From positions 6,327-18,938 of the forward strand of contig DHWA01000012.1 of assembly GCA_002412935.1 (NCBI GenBank): a DNA stretch of 12,612 bases, in the 5' to 3' direction. Within the stretch, counting starts at the first letter, position 1. The number at the start of each line of letters is the position of its first letter. The stretch comes from Patescibacteria group bacterium UBA5194 (GTDB lineage: Bacteria; Patescibacteriota; Gracilibacteria; BD1-5; UBA6164). The position numbers and the translations under genes are program-made. Positions 1 to 8,817 of this stretch are shown here, in pieces. The notes under the pieces were generated by a model. The model was not told where the DNA came from, ran no database searches, and worked only from the letters and a program-made list of their open reading frames with translations.

Positions 1-360
1 AACTGGTCTACTTACGAAACTCCTTTTCCAAAAGTTGATAAGATTATTCCTGCATCAAAACTTCCAGATAACATAAATGAGATTCCTGATGATATACTTA
101 ATCGGGCTGTAGAATGTGACATAACAAAAAAACCATTTAGAATAATCAAACAAGAACTAGATTTTTATAGAAAATATAATCTGCCTATTCCACATTTACA
201 TCCAGACCAAAGATATTTAGAAAGAATGAAATTAAGAAATCCAAGAAAACTATTTGATAGAAAATGTAATAAATGTTGAGTTGATATTAAAACTACTTAT
301 AATCCAGATAGAGAAAAAATAGTTTATTGTGAAGATTGTTACAATAAAGAAGTTTATTAG
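1..360 (+). CDS. C-terminal part of a multi-zinc-ribbon Cys-rich protein (paralogue 1, 5' truncated by window edge)
   Basis: Reading frame 1 is open from the first base to a TAG and encodes the last 119 residues of a protein matching the C-terminal module of the four downstream paralogues. Visible parts are a WSTYE / PFPKVDKIIPASKLP segment, the stretch around IPDDILN and KPFRIIKQELDFY, the LPIP...HPDQR motif, and a final zinc ribbon with Cys89/Cys92 and Cys110/Cys113. The codon at 277-279 is TGA, at the Gly position that is GGA in paralogues 3 and 5, so it is read as Gly. A CGG codon lies at 103-105, where paralogue 5 has TGG. The next gene starts 25 bp downstream on the same strand. The function of the family is not known to me; the ribbon suggests metal binding. 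Confidence 0.85.
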
Positions 361-385
361 GTTATTAGGTTTTTAAATATTTTAT

Positions 386-2236
386 ATGGCAAAAAACTTA
401 GATTTTCTTGTAAAATGAACTCAAGCAAAAATAATATCTACAAGTAATTGTATTTTTTGTGGTGAAGAATTTATTGTAACTGATTTAGAAAAAAAAATAC
501 TAGATAAGCAATGATTTAAGAATCCGGAACATTGCCATTTCTGTAATTTTAAATTACTTTATAGCTATATAAATGATAGAAATTTATATCATAGAATTGA
601 TCCAAAAACATGAAAAAAAATGATTTCTATTTATTCACCAGATTTCAAATGAACAGTCATAAGTGTAGAGGATTATAAAAAATTGGTTTTAGATGATTGA
701 TGACTAGAGTTTTGAAAAGAAATATGAGATAATGTATTTGATAATTTCTTAAATATATATAACAATTTTCCTAAACAAACTAGGCTTGTATACCCTGGTT
801 TGGAAAATAGTGAATATGCATCTCATACATGACGGGCAAAAAATGTATATATGAGTTATTGTGTTTTTACTGATTGTGAAGATATATATTTTAGTTTAAG
901 AATAATTTGAGGATGTCACAATATATTTAGTAGTACAAATATAACTAAGTGAACTAATATTTATTTTTCAAATAATATCTGATGATCTCATAATATATTT
1001 TTTTGAAATAATATGTACAATTGTTCTAACTTGCTCTTTTGTGAGTATATGATAAATTGTTCTGAATGTATATTTTGTTGTAATAAAGTGAATTCAAAAT
1101 ATATGATTTTCAATAAACAATATTCAAAAAAAGAATATGAAGAGATAAAAAAAGATATTTATAAAAGGATAAATAGTATAGAACAATTTAAATTCTTAAA
1201 AGAAAAATACAAAGAATTTTTAAAAGAACATTTAGTAGAACCTCTCAGAAATACAAATAGATGTGAAAATGTAGTTTGAGAAAATACTTATGATTCAAAA
1301 AACTCAATTAATACTTTTTCATGTTCATGACTTGAAAACTGTGTAAATGTACTGACTTTGTGAGGAAAAAGTAATGATCATCTATTAAATGTTATATCTT
1401 CTTTGGAATGATGAGATAATTGAGAAAATATAATCTGAACTTGTAGTTTTTGACCTAATATTTACAATGTTTTTTTCAGTTTTTGAGTGGTTGAAAATTC
1501 TAAAAATATATATTATTCATATGATATTGAGTCTTCTGAAGAAATAATGTTCTCAGTGTGATTAAAAAGTAAAAAATATTGTATTTTGAATAAACAATAT
1601 ACTAAAGAAAAATATTTTGAATTAAAAAAAGAAATAATAGAAAAACTGAAAAGAGATAATAAACGGTGAGATTTACTACCTGTTTACATGGCTAATTTTC
1701 CCTACAATGATACAGTAGCATTTGATTTATTCAAGATTAATAAAGTGATTGATAAGACTTGAAAAATAACAATAATTGATAAAAAAGCTAATTGAACTGT
1801 AACTCTTTTATGAAATGATTTTATAAGTGATGCGGAACTTGACTTGTGAACATGAAAAAAGTTTAAAATCAAATGGAGAACAAGAGATAAAGATATAAAT
1901 ACTCCTCTTTGAATAGAAGTAATAAAAGCAAAAGACTTACCAAGTATATATGAAGTTTGAGAGGATATTCTAAATAAAGCAGTCGAATGTGAAGAAACTT
2001 GAAGATTATTTAAAATAGTAAAAAAAGAACTGAATTTTTTAAAAAATAATAATTTACCCCTACCGACAATGCATAATGAAAGTAGGATTAATAAACTAAT
2101 AAATATTAGACCTACTTGAAAGTTTTATGTCTGAGTGTGTGATAAATGCGAGAAAGAATCTCTAACCGTTCACAAAAAAAAACCTAATCACAAGCTTTAT
2201 TGTGATAGTTGTTATAAAGATTATATGTATAAATAA
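386..2236 (+). CDS. Divergent multi-zinc-ribbon Cys-rich protein (paralogue 2, 616 aa)
   Basis: With TGA as Gly this is one open frame of 616 residues; under the standard code it is cut about every 10-40 codons. It has the array's architecture but is the most diverged copy. The N-terminal ribbon has Cys22/Cys25 and Cys50/Cys53. The second ribbon is unrecognisable (no Cys), though the following ISIYSPD is kept. The first repeat tract ends at Cys228 with NKQYSKKEY. The second tract is Asn/Ser/Gly-rich with few Cys and ends in KYCILNKQYTKEKY. From about residue 458 it has an extra segment rich in K, T, I and G (TGKITIIDKK onward) that the other copies lack. A C-terminal ribbon follows (Cys585/Cys588, Cys606/Cys609). 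Two CGG codons are present (833-835 and 1664-1666), the second at the Trp position of the GEWGE motif. The start was chosen as the first ATG after the previous stop; there is no Shine-Dalgarno. Only 6 bp separate it from the next gene. Function unknown. Confidence 0.85.
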
Positions 2237-2242
2237 TATCGT

Positions 2243-4042
2243 ATGAGTGAAAAAGTAGTTGAAACAAAAATCTGTAAACATTGTAATTCTAAGTTTGAGA
2301 TTAGAGACAAAGATATGAAATTTTATGAGAAAGTATCCTCTGTTTTTGCTTGAATTAAATATACAATTCCAGTTCCTACTCTTTGTCCATATTGTAGACA
2401 ACAAAGAAGACTTAGTTTTAGAAATGAGAGAAAACTTTATAAAAGAAAATGTGATGCAACTTGAATAGATGTAGCATCAATATATTCTCCAGATAAATCA
2501 TTTAAAGTTTATGAACAAGATTATTGGTGGAGTGATAAATGGGATGCAATGAAATATGGAAGAGATTATGAATTTAGTAAAAGTTTTTTTGAACAGTATA
2601 ATGATTTGTTTAAAGTTGTACCTAAAAGAGATGTAGTAAAATGAACTGCACTAGTAAACTGTCATTATGTAATAGCTATATGAGCATGTAAAGATTGTTA
2701 TTTATTATTTGATTCATCAAATAGTGAAAATTGTTATTACTGAAATTGTTTGGATTTCTCTCAAAACTGTATTGATTGATACAATATGAAAGACTGTATT
2801 GAATGTTATGAGTTAATTGATTGTGCTAATTGTTATAAATGCTTTAATTCAGAAAAATCTATTAACTGTAATGATTCCAATTATTTATACAATTGCAAAA
2901 ATTGTAATAACTGTTTCTGATGTGTAAATCTAGAAAATAAATCATTTTATATATTTAATAAAGAATATACAAAAACAGAATATTTAAAAAAAATGAATAC
3001 TATAATTGATAATAAAGATTTCAAAAATCAATTTAATGAATTTAAGTTAAAATTTCCAAAGATAAGTAATACAATTATAAATTCAGAAAACGCTTTCTGA
3101 GATCTTATTTATAATTCTAAAGATGTTTATGATAGTTATGAAATAAATGATTCAAATAATATAAGATATTCTTTAAGAGTTTATCAAAATAATAATGATA
3201 CTGTTGATACTTTCAAAATTATTAATAATTGTTCAAAAGTATATGAATGTTGAGTTATTTATAAAAATTGTTTTTGAACATATTTTTCAATTGATTGTTG
3301 GAAAGAGTGTGAAAATATATTTTATTGTAGTGAATCAAAAGCAATAAAAAACTGTTTTTGATGCCATTGAATTCACCATAAACAATATTGTATATTAAAT
3401 AAACAGTATACTAAAGAACAATATGAAGAATTAGTACCAAAAATTATAGAACATATGATGGAAACTTGAGAATGGTGAGAATTTTTCCCGAGTTTTATTT
3501 CTCCTTTTGGGTATAATGAAACAGTGGCGAATGAGTATTTTCCACTGAGTAGAGATGAAGTACTTAATAAGCGTCATCCTGAATTTATTTCAGGATCTAT
3601 AATGCACGAATTTTCCAAAAAACATAGTATTAAAGATACTGAAACAAGTTCAGTATGACAATCTAAAAACTGACCAATATTTAACCGGTCAGACTATGAA
3701 TCACCTTTTCCAAAAGTAGACAAAATAATTCCTGCTTCAAAATTACCAAATAATATTTCAAATATTCCTGATGATATACTTAATCGGGCAATTGAGTGTG
3801 AAATTACAAAGAAACCTTTTAGAATAATTAAACAAGAACTTGAATTTTATAGAAAACATAACTTGCCAATTCCAAGAAGACATCCTGATCAGAGGCATTT
3901 TGATAGAATGGCTCTCAGAAATCCAAGAAAACTTTATGATAGGAAGTGTGATAAATGTGGAAAGAATATTAAAACAACGTATGCTCCTGGTAGAAGTGAG
4001 ATAGTTTATTGTGAAGAGTGTTATAATAAAGAAGTTTATTAA
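2243..4042 (+). CDS. Multi-zinc-ribbon Cys-rich protein with in-frame palindromic element (paralogue 3, 599 aa)
   Basis: Full-length member of the array, 599 residues with TGA as Gly. The N-terminal ribbon has Cys11/Cys14 and Cys48/Cys51, followed by the RQQRR motif. The second ribbon has decayed: the KRKCD start is kept, but the second Cys is Thr and the closing YCxxC reads YEQDY before the WW pair. Cys-rich repeat tract 1 ends in a CFGC cap at 224-227 with NKEYTKTEY. Tract 2 ends in a CFGC cap at 371-374 with NKQYTKEQY. Next come GEWGEFFP and SPFGYNETVANEYF, then an insertion of about 29 residues encoded by a palindromic repeat (3573-3659), then the conserved basic C-terminal module and a ribbon (Cys569/Cys572, Cys590/Cys593). 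The repeat tracts look compatible with a solenoid or beta-helix, but that is inference. CGG codons at 3686 and 3785 sit where paralogues have TGG. Function unknown. Confidence 0.88.
3573..3659. repeat. 87-bp palindromic element inserted in frame in paralogue 3
   Basis: Two 26-nt arms (3573-3598 and 3634-3659) are inverted repeats of each other with 4 mismatches and flank a 35-nt core. Each arm is itself a perfect hairpin with an 8-bp stem and 5-nt loop: ATCCTGAA/TTCAGGAT on the left (3576-3596) and ATACTGAA/TTCAGTAT on the right (3636-3656). The arms differ by a compensated pair (C-G versus A-T), so both hairpins stay perfect. The element is 87 bp (29 codons) and keeps the frame, adding roughly RHPEFISGS and onward to the protein. 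Paralogues 4 and 6 lack it at this site, and paralogue 5 has a 27-bp version. The arrangement resembles REP/BIME pairs and, in its in-frame placement, the Rickettsia palindromic elements. It contains no transposase. Confidence 0.8.
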
Positions 4043-4060
4043 AATTTTAATTTAAAAATC

Positions 4061-5776
4061 ATGCAACAAGAAAAAGTAATTGAAACTAAAAAATGCAAAC
4101 ATTGTTCAAATTCTTTTGATATTACAAACAAAGATTTAGAATTTTATAATAAAGTAAGTCCTTCATTTCCAAGTCCGGATTCTAAAGAATCCGACCTTAA
4201 AAAGATTCAAATCCCACCTCCAACTTTATGTCCAGAATGTAGAGAACAAAGAAGAATGGTATGGAGAAATGAAAGAAAATTATATAAAAGAAAATGTGAT
4301 TTAACAGGTATTGATATTATATCAATTTATTCTCCTGAAAAACCATACAAAGTTTATGAGCAAATAGAATGGTGGTCTGATAAATGGAATGCACTTAAAT
4401 ACTGAAAAGAATTTGATTTTAATAAAAGATTTTTTGAGCAATTTAATGAATTATTGTTAGAAGTCCCAAGAATTTCATTATCAAATAGTTCACAAATAAA
4501 TAGTGAATATTGTAATCATACAACCTGAATGAAGGATAGTTATTTAGTTTTTTGATCTGCAGATTCTGAAAATTGTTTATTCTCAACCAGAGTTGAAAAA
4601 TCAAATTATATTATTGATTCAATATTTATCAATAAATCATCTTATATTTATGAATGTGTAGATATCAAAAATTCTTATAATGTGCATTTTTCACAAAAAT
4701 GTACAACTTGTACAGATTCAAAATATTTATTTGATTGTCATAATTGTAAAAATTGTTTTGGTTGTATTAATTTAAACAATAAACAATATTATATTTTTAA
4801 TAAAGAATATTCTAAAAATGATTATTTTATCAAAATTAATGAGTTGTGAATAAATTATAGTTATGAAATTTTTAAAAATTACATAACAAAAAATGCTATT
4901 ATGAAATTTGCAAATATTCAAGAAAATGAAAATGTTTTTTGAGATGATATTTTTAATTCAAAAAATATATATAATTCTTTTTGAATATACGACTCGGAGG
5001 ATATTAAATATTCTCAAGATTTATATAATCATTCTATAAATTCATTAGATTGTTATTCATGATATTGACCAATTGAAAATTGTTATGAATGTTATTCTTT
5101 TTGAGTTTGAGCATATAATAATTTATTTATTACTGATTGTTATCCAATAAGTGAATCAATGTATTGTGATAATTGTTATTCTTGCTCAAATATTTTTTGA
5201 TGCGTATGACTTACAAATGCAAAATATTGTATTTGTAATAAACAATATACAAAGGAGGAATACAAAAAACTTGTTCCAAAAATCATAGAACATATGATAA
5301 AAACTTGAGAATGGTGAGAGTTTTTTCCTAGTTCAATATCTCCTTTTGGGTATAATGAAACAGTTGCAAATGAGTATTTTCCACTTTTAAAAGAAGAGGC
5401 AATAAAAAAATGATTTAAATGGTCCACTTATGAACCCACTTTTCCAAAAGTAGACAAAATAATTCCCGCAAACAAACTGCCTGATAATATAAAAGATATT
5501 CCAGATGATATACTTAATCGGGCAATTGAATGTGAAATAACTAAAAAACCCTTTAAAATTATTCACCAGGAACTAGATTTCTATAGAAAACACAATCTAC
5601 CAATTCCAAAAAGACATCCAGATCAAAGACATCTAGATAGAATGAAACTTAGAAATTCAAGAAAACTGTTTGATAGAAAGTGTGATAAATGTTGAATTAA
5701 TATGAAAACTAGTTATTCTCCTCTAAGAGAAGAAATTGTTTATTGTGAAAGTTGTTATGAAAAAGAGATTTATTAA
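4061..5776 (+). CDS. Multi-zinc-ribbon Cys-rich protein (paralogue 4, 571 aa)
   Basis: Open frame of 571 residues with TGA as Gly. The N-terminal ribbon has Cys12/Cys15 and Cys57/Cys60; its inter-pair loop is 8 residues longer than in paralogues 3, 5 and 6 because of a small hairpin insertion. The second ribbon is degenerate: KRKCDLTG keeps one Cys and the closing pair is replaced by EQIE before WW. Cys/Asn-rich tract 1 ends in the CFGC cap at 232-235 with NKEYSKNDY. Tract 2, rich in NCYECYS-like turns, ends around FGCVGL (380-383) with NKQYTKEEY. GEWGEFFPSSISPFGYNET follows, then the conserved C-terminal module and a ribbon (Cys541/Cys544, Cys562/Cys565). TGA at 5693-5695 occupies the ribbon Gly that is GGA in paralogues 3 and 5. 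One CGG codon is at 5519-5521. It lies 18 bp after paralogue 3 and 18 bp before paralogue 5, with no Shine-Dalgarno. Function unknown. Confidence 0.88.
4176..4193. repeat. Small palindrome inside a 24-bp coding insertion of paralogue 4
   Basis: CGGATTC and GAATCCG form a perfect 7-bp stem around a TAAA loop. It lies within the extra 8 codons that only paralogue 4 has between the two CxxC pairs of its N-terminal ribbon (27 versus 19 residues from the Lys before VSP/ISP to the third Cys). It is relatively GC-rich for this window. It may be another small in-frame palindromic insertion, unrelated in sequence to the one at 3573-3659, or chance. Confidence 0.4.
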
Positions 5777-5794
5777 TAGTTTAATTTTATAATT

Positions 5795-7522
5795 ATGAAT
5801 CAGGAAAAAATAGTAGAAACAAAATCATGTAAACATTGTTCAAATTCTTTTGATATCACAGACAAAGACTTAGAATTTTATGAAAAAATTTCACCTATTT
5901 TTAAGGATAGAAAATATTCTATCACTACACCTACTCTTTGTCCAGATTGTAGACAACAAAGAAGACAGGCTTTCAAAAATATTTATAATCTTTATAAAAA
6001 TGAGGAAATTTGACTTATCTCAGCTTTTTCTCCTGACAAATGATTAAATATAATTTCTCAAAAAAAATGGCGGGAAGATAGTAATCTCTGATTAAGTTTT
6101 GGGATTGAATATGATAATTCAAAATCATTTTTAAATCAATTTCAATCTCTTCAAAAGGTTGCCCCAAGATGGAATCTTATACAAATTTGATGCGAAAATT
6201 GTGAGCGGTCTATAAATATATCAAATTCTAAAGATTGTTATTTAGTTAAATCAGGATGAAATGTTGAAGATTGTTATTATGGTGAAAGAGTTTTTAATTC
6301 AAAAAATATTATTGATTGATATAGAGTAAAATATTCAGATAATTGTTATGGTGTTTATTATGCCAATAATTGTTTCAATGTACATTTTAGTAAAGATACA
6401 AAAAATTCAAAAAATAGTTTATATGTATTTGATTGTGATAATGTTTCAAATTGTATTTGATGTGTATGAATAATAAATAAAGAATACTTTATCCTAAATA
6501 AAGAAGTTACTAAAGAACAATTTTTAAAATATAAATCAGAAATACTAAGTAATAAAAAAAATCTTAATGATTTTTTAAAATTATTTTATGAACTTAAAGA
6601 TAATACTCCTGTTAAATGTATTACAATTGATGAGAGTGAAGAATGTTATTGAAATGAAATATTTAATTCAAAAAATATATCTTACTGATTTAGTATCAGA
6701 GAAGTAGAGAATTCAAAATATGTATTTGATTGATCAAAATCAAAAGATGTTATGGATGTAAATGGTGATGATAATTGAATTCTAGGTTATGAAAATTGTT
6801 CAACATTTGAACTGTTTAATTCTGCGTTTTGTTTTAATTCAGCTACTATCACAAATTGTTATTATTGTGAAACCTGTGTAAATCTAAAAAAATGTTTTTG
6901 ATGTGTATGACTTCATGATAAGTCTTATTGTATATTAAATAAGCAATATACAAAAGAAGAGTATGAAGAATTAATCCCAAAAATAATAGAACATATGAAG
7001 AAAAATTGAGAATGGTGAGATTTTTTCCCTAGTTATTTAAGTCCTTACTGATATAATGAATCTGAAGCTCAAGAATATTTTCTGCTTAGTAGAGATGAAG
7101 TACTTAATAACCGTCATCCTGAAATAAATTCAGGATGACAATTTAAAAATTGACATATATTTAACTGGTCAGATTATGAAGCTCCTTTTCAAAAAATAGC
7201 CAAGACTATAAAAGCAAATATGTTACCTTATGATATTACAAAAATTCCTGATGATATATTGAATTGGGCTATTGAATGTGAAGTAACTAATAAACCATTT
7301 AGAATAATTCGCCAAGAATTAGATTTTTACAGAAAACATAATCTACCAATCCCAAAAAGACATCCAGATCAAAGACATCTTGATATAATGGCTCTTAGAA
7401 ATCCTAGAAAATTATATGATAAAAAGTGTGATAAATGTGGAAAAGATATTAAAACTACTTATGCTCCAGATAGAAAAGAAATAGTTTATTGTGAAGAATG
7501 TTATAATAAGGAGGTTTATTAA
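5795..7522 (+). CDS. Multi-zinc-ribbon Cys-rich protein with solo hairpin insertion (paralogue 5, 575 aa)
   Basis: Open frame of 575 residues with TGA as Gly. The N-terminal ribbon has Cys12/Cys15 and Cys49/Cys52 followed by RQQRR. The second ribbon has lost all four Cys but keeps a recognisable SPDK segment and a WW-like pair, read TGG CGG at 6068-6073. Tract 1 ends in a cap at Cys220-Cys223; tract 2 ends in CFGCVGL at 367-373 with ILNKQYTKEEY. NGEWGDFFP and SPYGYNESEA follow, then a 27-bp hairpin insertion at the same site as the larger element of paralogue 3, the conserved C-terminal module and an intact ribbon (Cys545/Cys548, Cys566/Cys569). It has TGG at 7265-7267, where paralogues 1, 3, 4 and 6 have CGG. 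It is the last array gene; the HD gene starts 39 bp downstream. Function unknown. Confidence 0.88.
7113..7139. repeat. 27-bp perfect hairpin inserted in frame in paralogue 5
   Basis: GTCATCCTGAA and TTCAGGATGAC form a perfect 11-bp stem with a 5-nt loop (ATAAA). The first eleven bases equal the outer left end of the 87-bp element in paralogue 3, and the last eleven match its outer right end apart from one base. The surrounding DNA (AGTAGAGATGAAGTACTT upstream) is also nearly identical in the two genes, so this is the same site. At 9 codons it preserves the frame and is translated as RHPEINSGG-like sequence. It looks like a collapsed or ancestral single-hairpin form of the element. Confidence 0.75.
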
Positions 7523-7561
7523 AATAATATAATTTTTATCTCATTTAATCTATTATCATTT

Positions 7562-8806
7562 ATGAACCAAAATCTAGAGAAAATTTTTCATTTTATGGAA
7601 ATCTTACAAAAATTAAAAACCAATAAAAGATGGTTAGAAACACCAACTGTTATCAAAAAAGAATCTATTGCTGATCATAGCTTCAAAGTTTTGGTTATGG
7701 TTTTTGTAGTTTGAAAAAATCTATGACTTAATTTGGATAATCTAAAAATATTAAAATTGGCTTTAGTACATGACATAATAGAAGCAATTGCATGAGATAC
7801 GGATTACAATTCTGTTTATCTATGACTCATATCAAAACAAGAAAAATATGAAAAAGAACTTGAAGCAATTAAAGAAATTAAAAAAATCTTACCATCACCT
7901 CTTTGACAGGAAATATATGATTTATGGATTGATTATGATACTTCTATTTCAGATGAGGCAAAATTTGTAAAGGCAGTTGAAAAAACTGAATCAATTGATC
8001 ATTTACTATATTATTGACCAAGCTATATCAATATTCCTCATAAATTAGCTACATATTGCGATAATGCAATGGCAAATTTTCCTGAACTTAAATGATATTA
8101 TAATGGATATAAACAAAAATTAAAAAATATGTTTATTGAGTGATGACACAAATGGGAAGATATTTATGATACAAAATGAGATTTTGATCAGTTTAAAGAT
8201 TTTGATAAGATTTTTGATTTTTTTCAGATAGCTCAAAAATTAAAAGAAACAAAAAGATATGAGACAATGGAAAAAGATGCTATCAAAGAATCTACTGCAG
8301 AACATTCTTATAGACTCATATTTTTTGTTTGGATAGCAAAAGAAATTTTGGATATAGACATCGATTTGCAAAAAGCCTTAGAAATAGCTATTTTTCATGA
8401 CATAATAGAAGCTATTGCCTGAGATACTGATTTTTCACTTGTCTGGACCTGAAAAGTGAGCAAAGAAGAAAAAAATCAAAAAGAAATAAAAGCTATGAAA
8501 AAATTAAGAGAAGTATTACCTATTGAGATTTGAAACCAGATTTATGATTTGTGGGATGAATATGAAAAATTTGAAACTAAAGAAGCTAAATTGGTAAAAG
8601 CACTAGACAAACTTGAATCAATAGATCATTTTATAAGAAACTGATCTGAATATTACGATAATCCTGATAGAATTGCTTACTATCTTAATTCATCTATGAA
8701 ATTTTGTCCTGAAATAAAACCCATACATCAGTTATATAAAGAAAAACTAAAAAATGAGTTTTTAAATTGTTGAATTGAATGGAAAAACGAATATGATGCA
8801 GTTTAA
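7562..8806 (+). CDS. Tandem-duplicated HD-domain phosphohydrolase (YfbR/HDDC2-like, 414 aa)
   Basis: With TGA as Gly the frame encodes two consecutive HD domains of the YfbR/HDDC2 type (HD_3), a family of metal-dependent 5'-deoxynucleotidases of about 200 residues; here two copies are fused. Repeat 1 (about 1-195) shows ESIADHS with His39, HD at 70-71, IEAIAGDTD (Glu74, TGA-coded Gly78) and KAVEKTESIDH. Repeat 2 (about 215-414) shows ESTAEHS with His248, HD at 279-280, IEAIAGDTD (Glu283, TGA-coded Gly287) and KALDKLESIDH. The last metal-ligand Asp of the family is Asp349 in repeat 2 but Glu140 in repeat 1, so the first site may be altered. The substrate is probably a (deoxy)nucleoside monophosphate or other nucleotide, by family analogy only. 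It follows the paralogue array by 39 bp on the same strand and could share its transcript. It converges with the TrmB-type gene, 11 bp away. Confidence 0.85.
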
Positions 8807-8817
8807 GTTACACCTAC

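Noticed and set aside
2162..2404. Minus-strand ORFs at 2162-2404, 5176-5427 and 12181-12378
   Set aside because: They lie antisense to conserved plus-strand genes, encode no recognisable domain, and are expected by chance in this composition.
2640..2940. CRISPR-like or tandem DNA repeats suggested by recurring AATTGTTAT / GATTGTTAT words
   Set aside because: They are in-frame Asn/Asp-Cys-Tyr codons of the repeat tracts, with irregular spacing and no constant repeat-spacer pattern.
7509..7513. GGAGG as Shine-Dalgarno for the HD gene
   Set aside because: It lies about 50 bases before the ATG, within the last codons of paralogue 5, too far to position a ribosome at 7562.
7220..7522. A separate 100-residue zinc-ribbon protein starting at ATG 7220
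   Set aside because: It is the C-terminal end of paralogue 5; the preceding TGA codons are Gly and the frame is continuous from 5795. The same applies to short standard-code ORFs at 1013-1279, 4061-4405 and 5795-6013.
7788..7970. Plus-strand 60-residue ORF at 7788-7970
   Set aside because: It is out of frame inside the first HD repeat, whose motifs are all in the other frame.
8807..8817. A bidirectional terminator in the 11-bp gap between the convergent HD and TrmB genes
   Set aside because: No inverted repeat or T-run was found across the gap or the adjacent gene ends.
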